NCBI GenBank assembly: GCA_029007575.1
Contig: JAQXIB010000165.1
Location: 1-5,729 of the forward strand
Direction of reading: 5' to 3'
Length of the DNA: 5,729 bases
Source: Clostridiales bacterium
Lineage (GTDB): Bacteria > Bacillota > Clostridia > Oscillospirales > Ruminococcaceae
The notes under the pieces were generated by a model. The model did not search any database and was not told where the DNA came from. It saw only the letters and a list, made by a program, of their open reading frames with translations. The position numbers were made by a program, and so were the translations under genes. Of the stretch, positions 5,413 to 5,729 are shown piece by piece. Within the stretch, counting starts at the first letter, position 1. Each line of letters opens with the position of its first letter.

Positions 5413-5444
5413 AGAGCTGTTCCGGTTCGGAGCAGCTCTTTTTT
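5413..5444 (+). terminator. Strong Rho-independent terminator after the aminotransferase gene
   Basis: AGAGCTG (5413-5419) pairs with CAGCTCT (5433-5439), continued by a T-G pair and TCCG (5421-5424) with CGGA (5428-5431), giving 12 pairs around a 3-base loop, then a run of T to 5444. It starts 15 bases after the aminotransferase stop and ends 11 bases before the next start codon. Confidence 0.92.
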
Positions 5445-5455
5445 AGAGGGTTTTT

Positions 5456-5729
5456 ATGAGGATATTTACCTATACAATTGAGCCGGAATATGACGGCGTA
5501 AAACTGGAGCAGTATTTGCGGTCGGTACACGGATATTCGGGACGGATCATTATTTCCCTGAAAAAGAAACCGGAATATGTGCAGTATAATGGGGTACATA
5601 TTCGCATGGTAGATCCTGTTTTCGCCGGAGGAAGCGTTCAAATTCAGTTGGAAGATCAGCCGCATATTCCTCCAAATCCGTATTTAAAGGTAGAAATTGT
5701 TTATGAGGATGACGACGTCATTGTGTTTG
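5456..5729 (+). CDS. RluA-family pseudouridine synthase, N-terminal part only
   Basis: The gene is open for 91 codons to the window edge. The product begins MRIFTYTIEPEYDGVKLEQYL and shows an S4-like RNA-binding N-terminal domain (about 13-68): a lysine-rich segment (SLKKKPEYVQYNG, 34-46) and MVDPVFAGGSVQIQL (51-65), equivalent to the family pattern -V-AGD-V-I-L. LKVEIVYEDDDVIVF (77-91) is the usual opening of the RluA catalytic domain, normally followed by NKP-G. Such enzymes isomerise uridine to pseudouridine in ribosomal or transfer RNA. The catalytic HRLD aspartate lies beyond the window, so activity and RNA target (RluD-, RluC- or YjbO-like) cannot be judged. AGAGGG (5445-5450), 5 bases before the ATG, is a slightly close ribosome binding site. 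The start directly follows the aminotransferase terminator. Confidence 0.88.
   Translation, partial: MRIFTYTIEPEYDGVKLEQYLRSVHGYSGRIIISLKKKPEYVQYNGVHIRMVDPVFAGGSVQIQLEDQPHIPPNPYLKVEIVYEDDDVIVF

Noticed and set aside
1..5729. Search for tRNA, rRNA, CRISPR repeats, insertion sequences and attachment sites
   Set aside because: No cloverleaf, regular spaced repeats, transposase or terminal inverted repeats with target duplications were seen.

Overview
The window looks like chromosomal DNA of a low-to-moderate-GC Gram-positive bacterium, most likely Bacillota of the class Clostridia. The reasons are strong AAGGAG-type ribosome binding sites, consensus sigma-A style promoters (several with an extended -10), compact hairpin-plus-T-run terminators, and gene families common in that group: a PdxK-type pyridoxal kinase next to a MocR regulator, a DUF378 membrane protein, a membrane-anchored NERD protein, a SanA/YdcF protein, a class IV branched-chain aminotransferase and an RluA-family pseudouridine synthase. 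I cannot place it to genus. There are seven protein genes, two of them cut by the window ends. I see no RNA gene, CRISPR array, insertion sequence or phage gene, and no gene-free stretch over 300 bases.

Layout. Left block (1-2160): a pyridoxal/pyridoxine kinase gene on the minus strand is divergent from a MocR/PdxR-type regulator on the plus strand. Their 97-base spacer holds a 10-base palindrome that supplies a perfect TATAAT box to both strands. The regulator runs into a hairpin that probably also ends the next, convergent gene. Middle block (2160-4095): a 69-residue DUF378 membrane protein (minus) is divergent from a probable two-gene unit (plus) of a NERD-domain membrane protein and a SanA-like membrane protein, closed by a strong terminator. 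The DUF378/NERD divergent promoter region carries a 16-base direct repeat overlapping both proposed -10 boxes. Right block (4096-5729): a near-consensus promoter and a roughly 120-base leader precede the branched-chain aminotransferase gene. A strong terminator follows, and an RluA-type pseudouridine synthase gene starts almost directly after the T-run and leaves the window.

How the genes fit together. The kinase and regulator form a plausible vitamin B6 salvage switch: the kinase makes pyridoxal phosphate (PLP), and MocR proteins of the PdxR type usually sense PLP through an aminotransferase-like domain. The notable point is that the regulator has alanine where the PLP-anchoring lysine should be, and its effector domain is shortened, so its sensing chemistry is probably altered or lost. 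The NERD/SanA unit is more likely a cell-envelope or nucleic-acid housekeeping unit of unknown exact role. The aminotransferase is a normal, complete PLP enzyme of valine, leucine and isoleucine metabolism. I found no convincing new multi-gene system. The points most worth a second look are the lysine-less MocR with its shared palindromic promoter, and the repeats in the DUF378/NERD promoter region.
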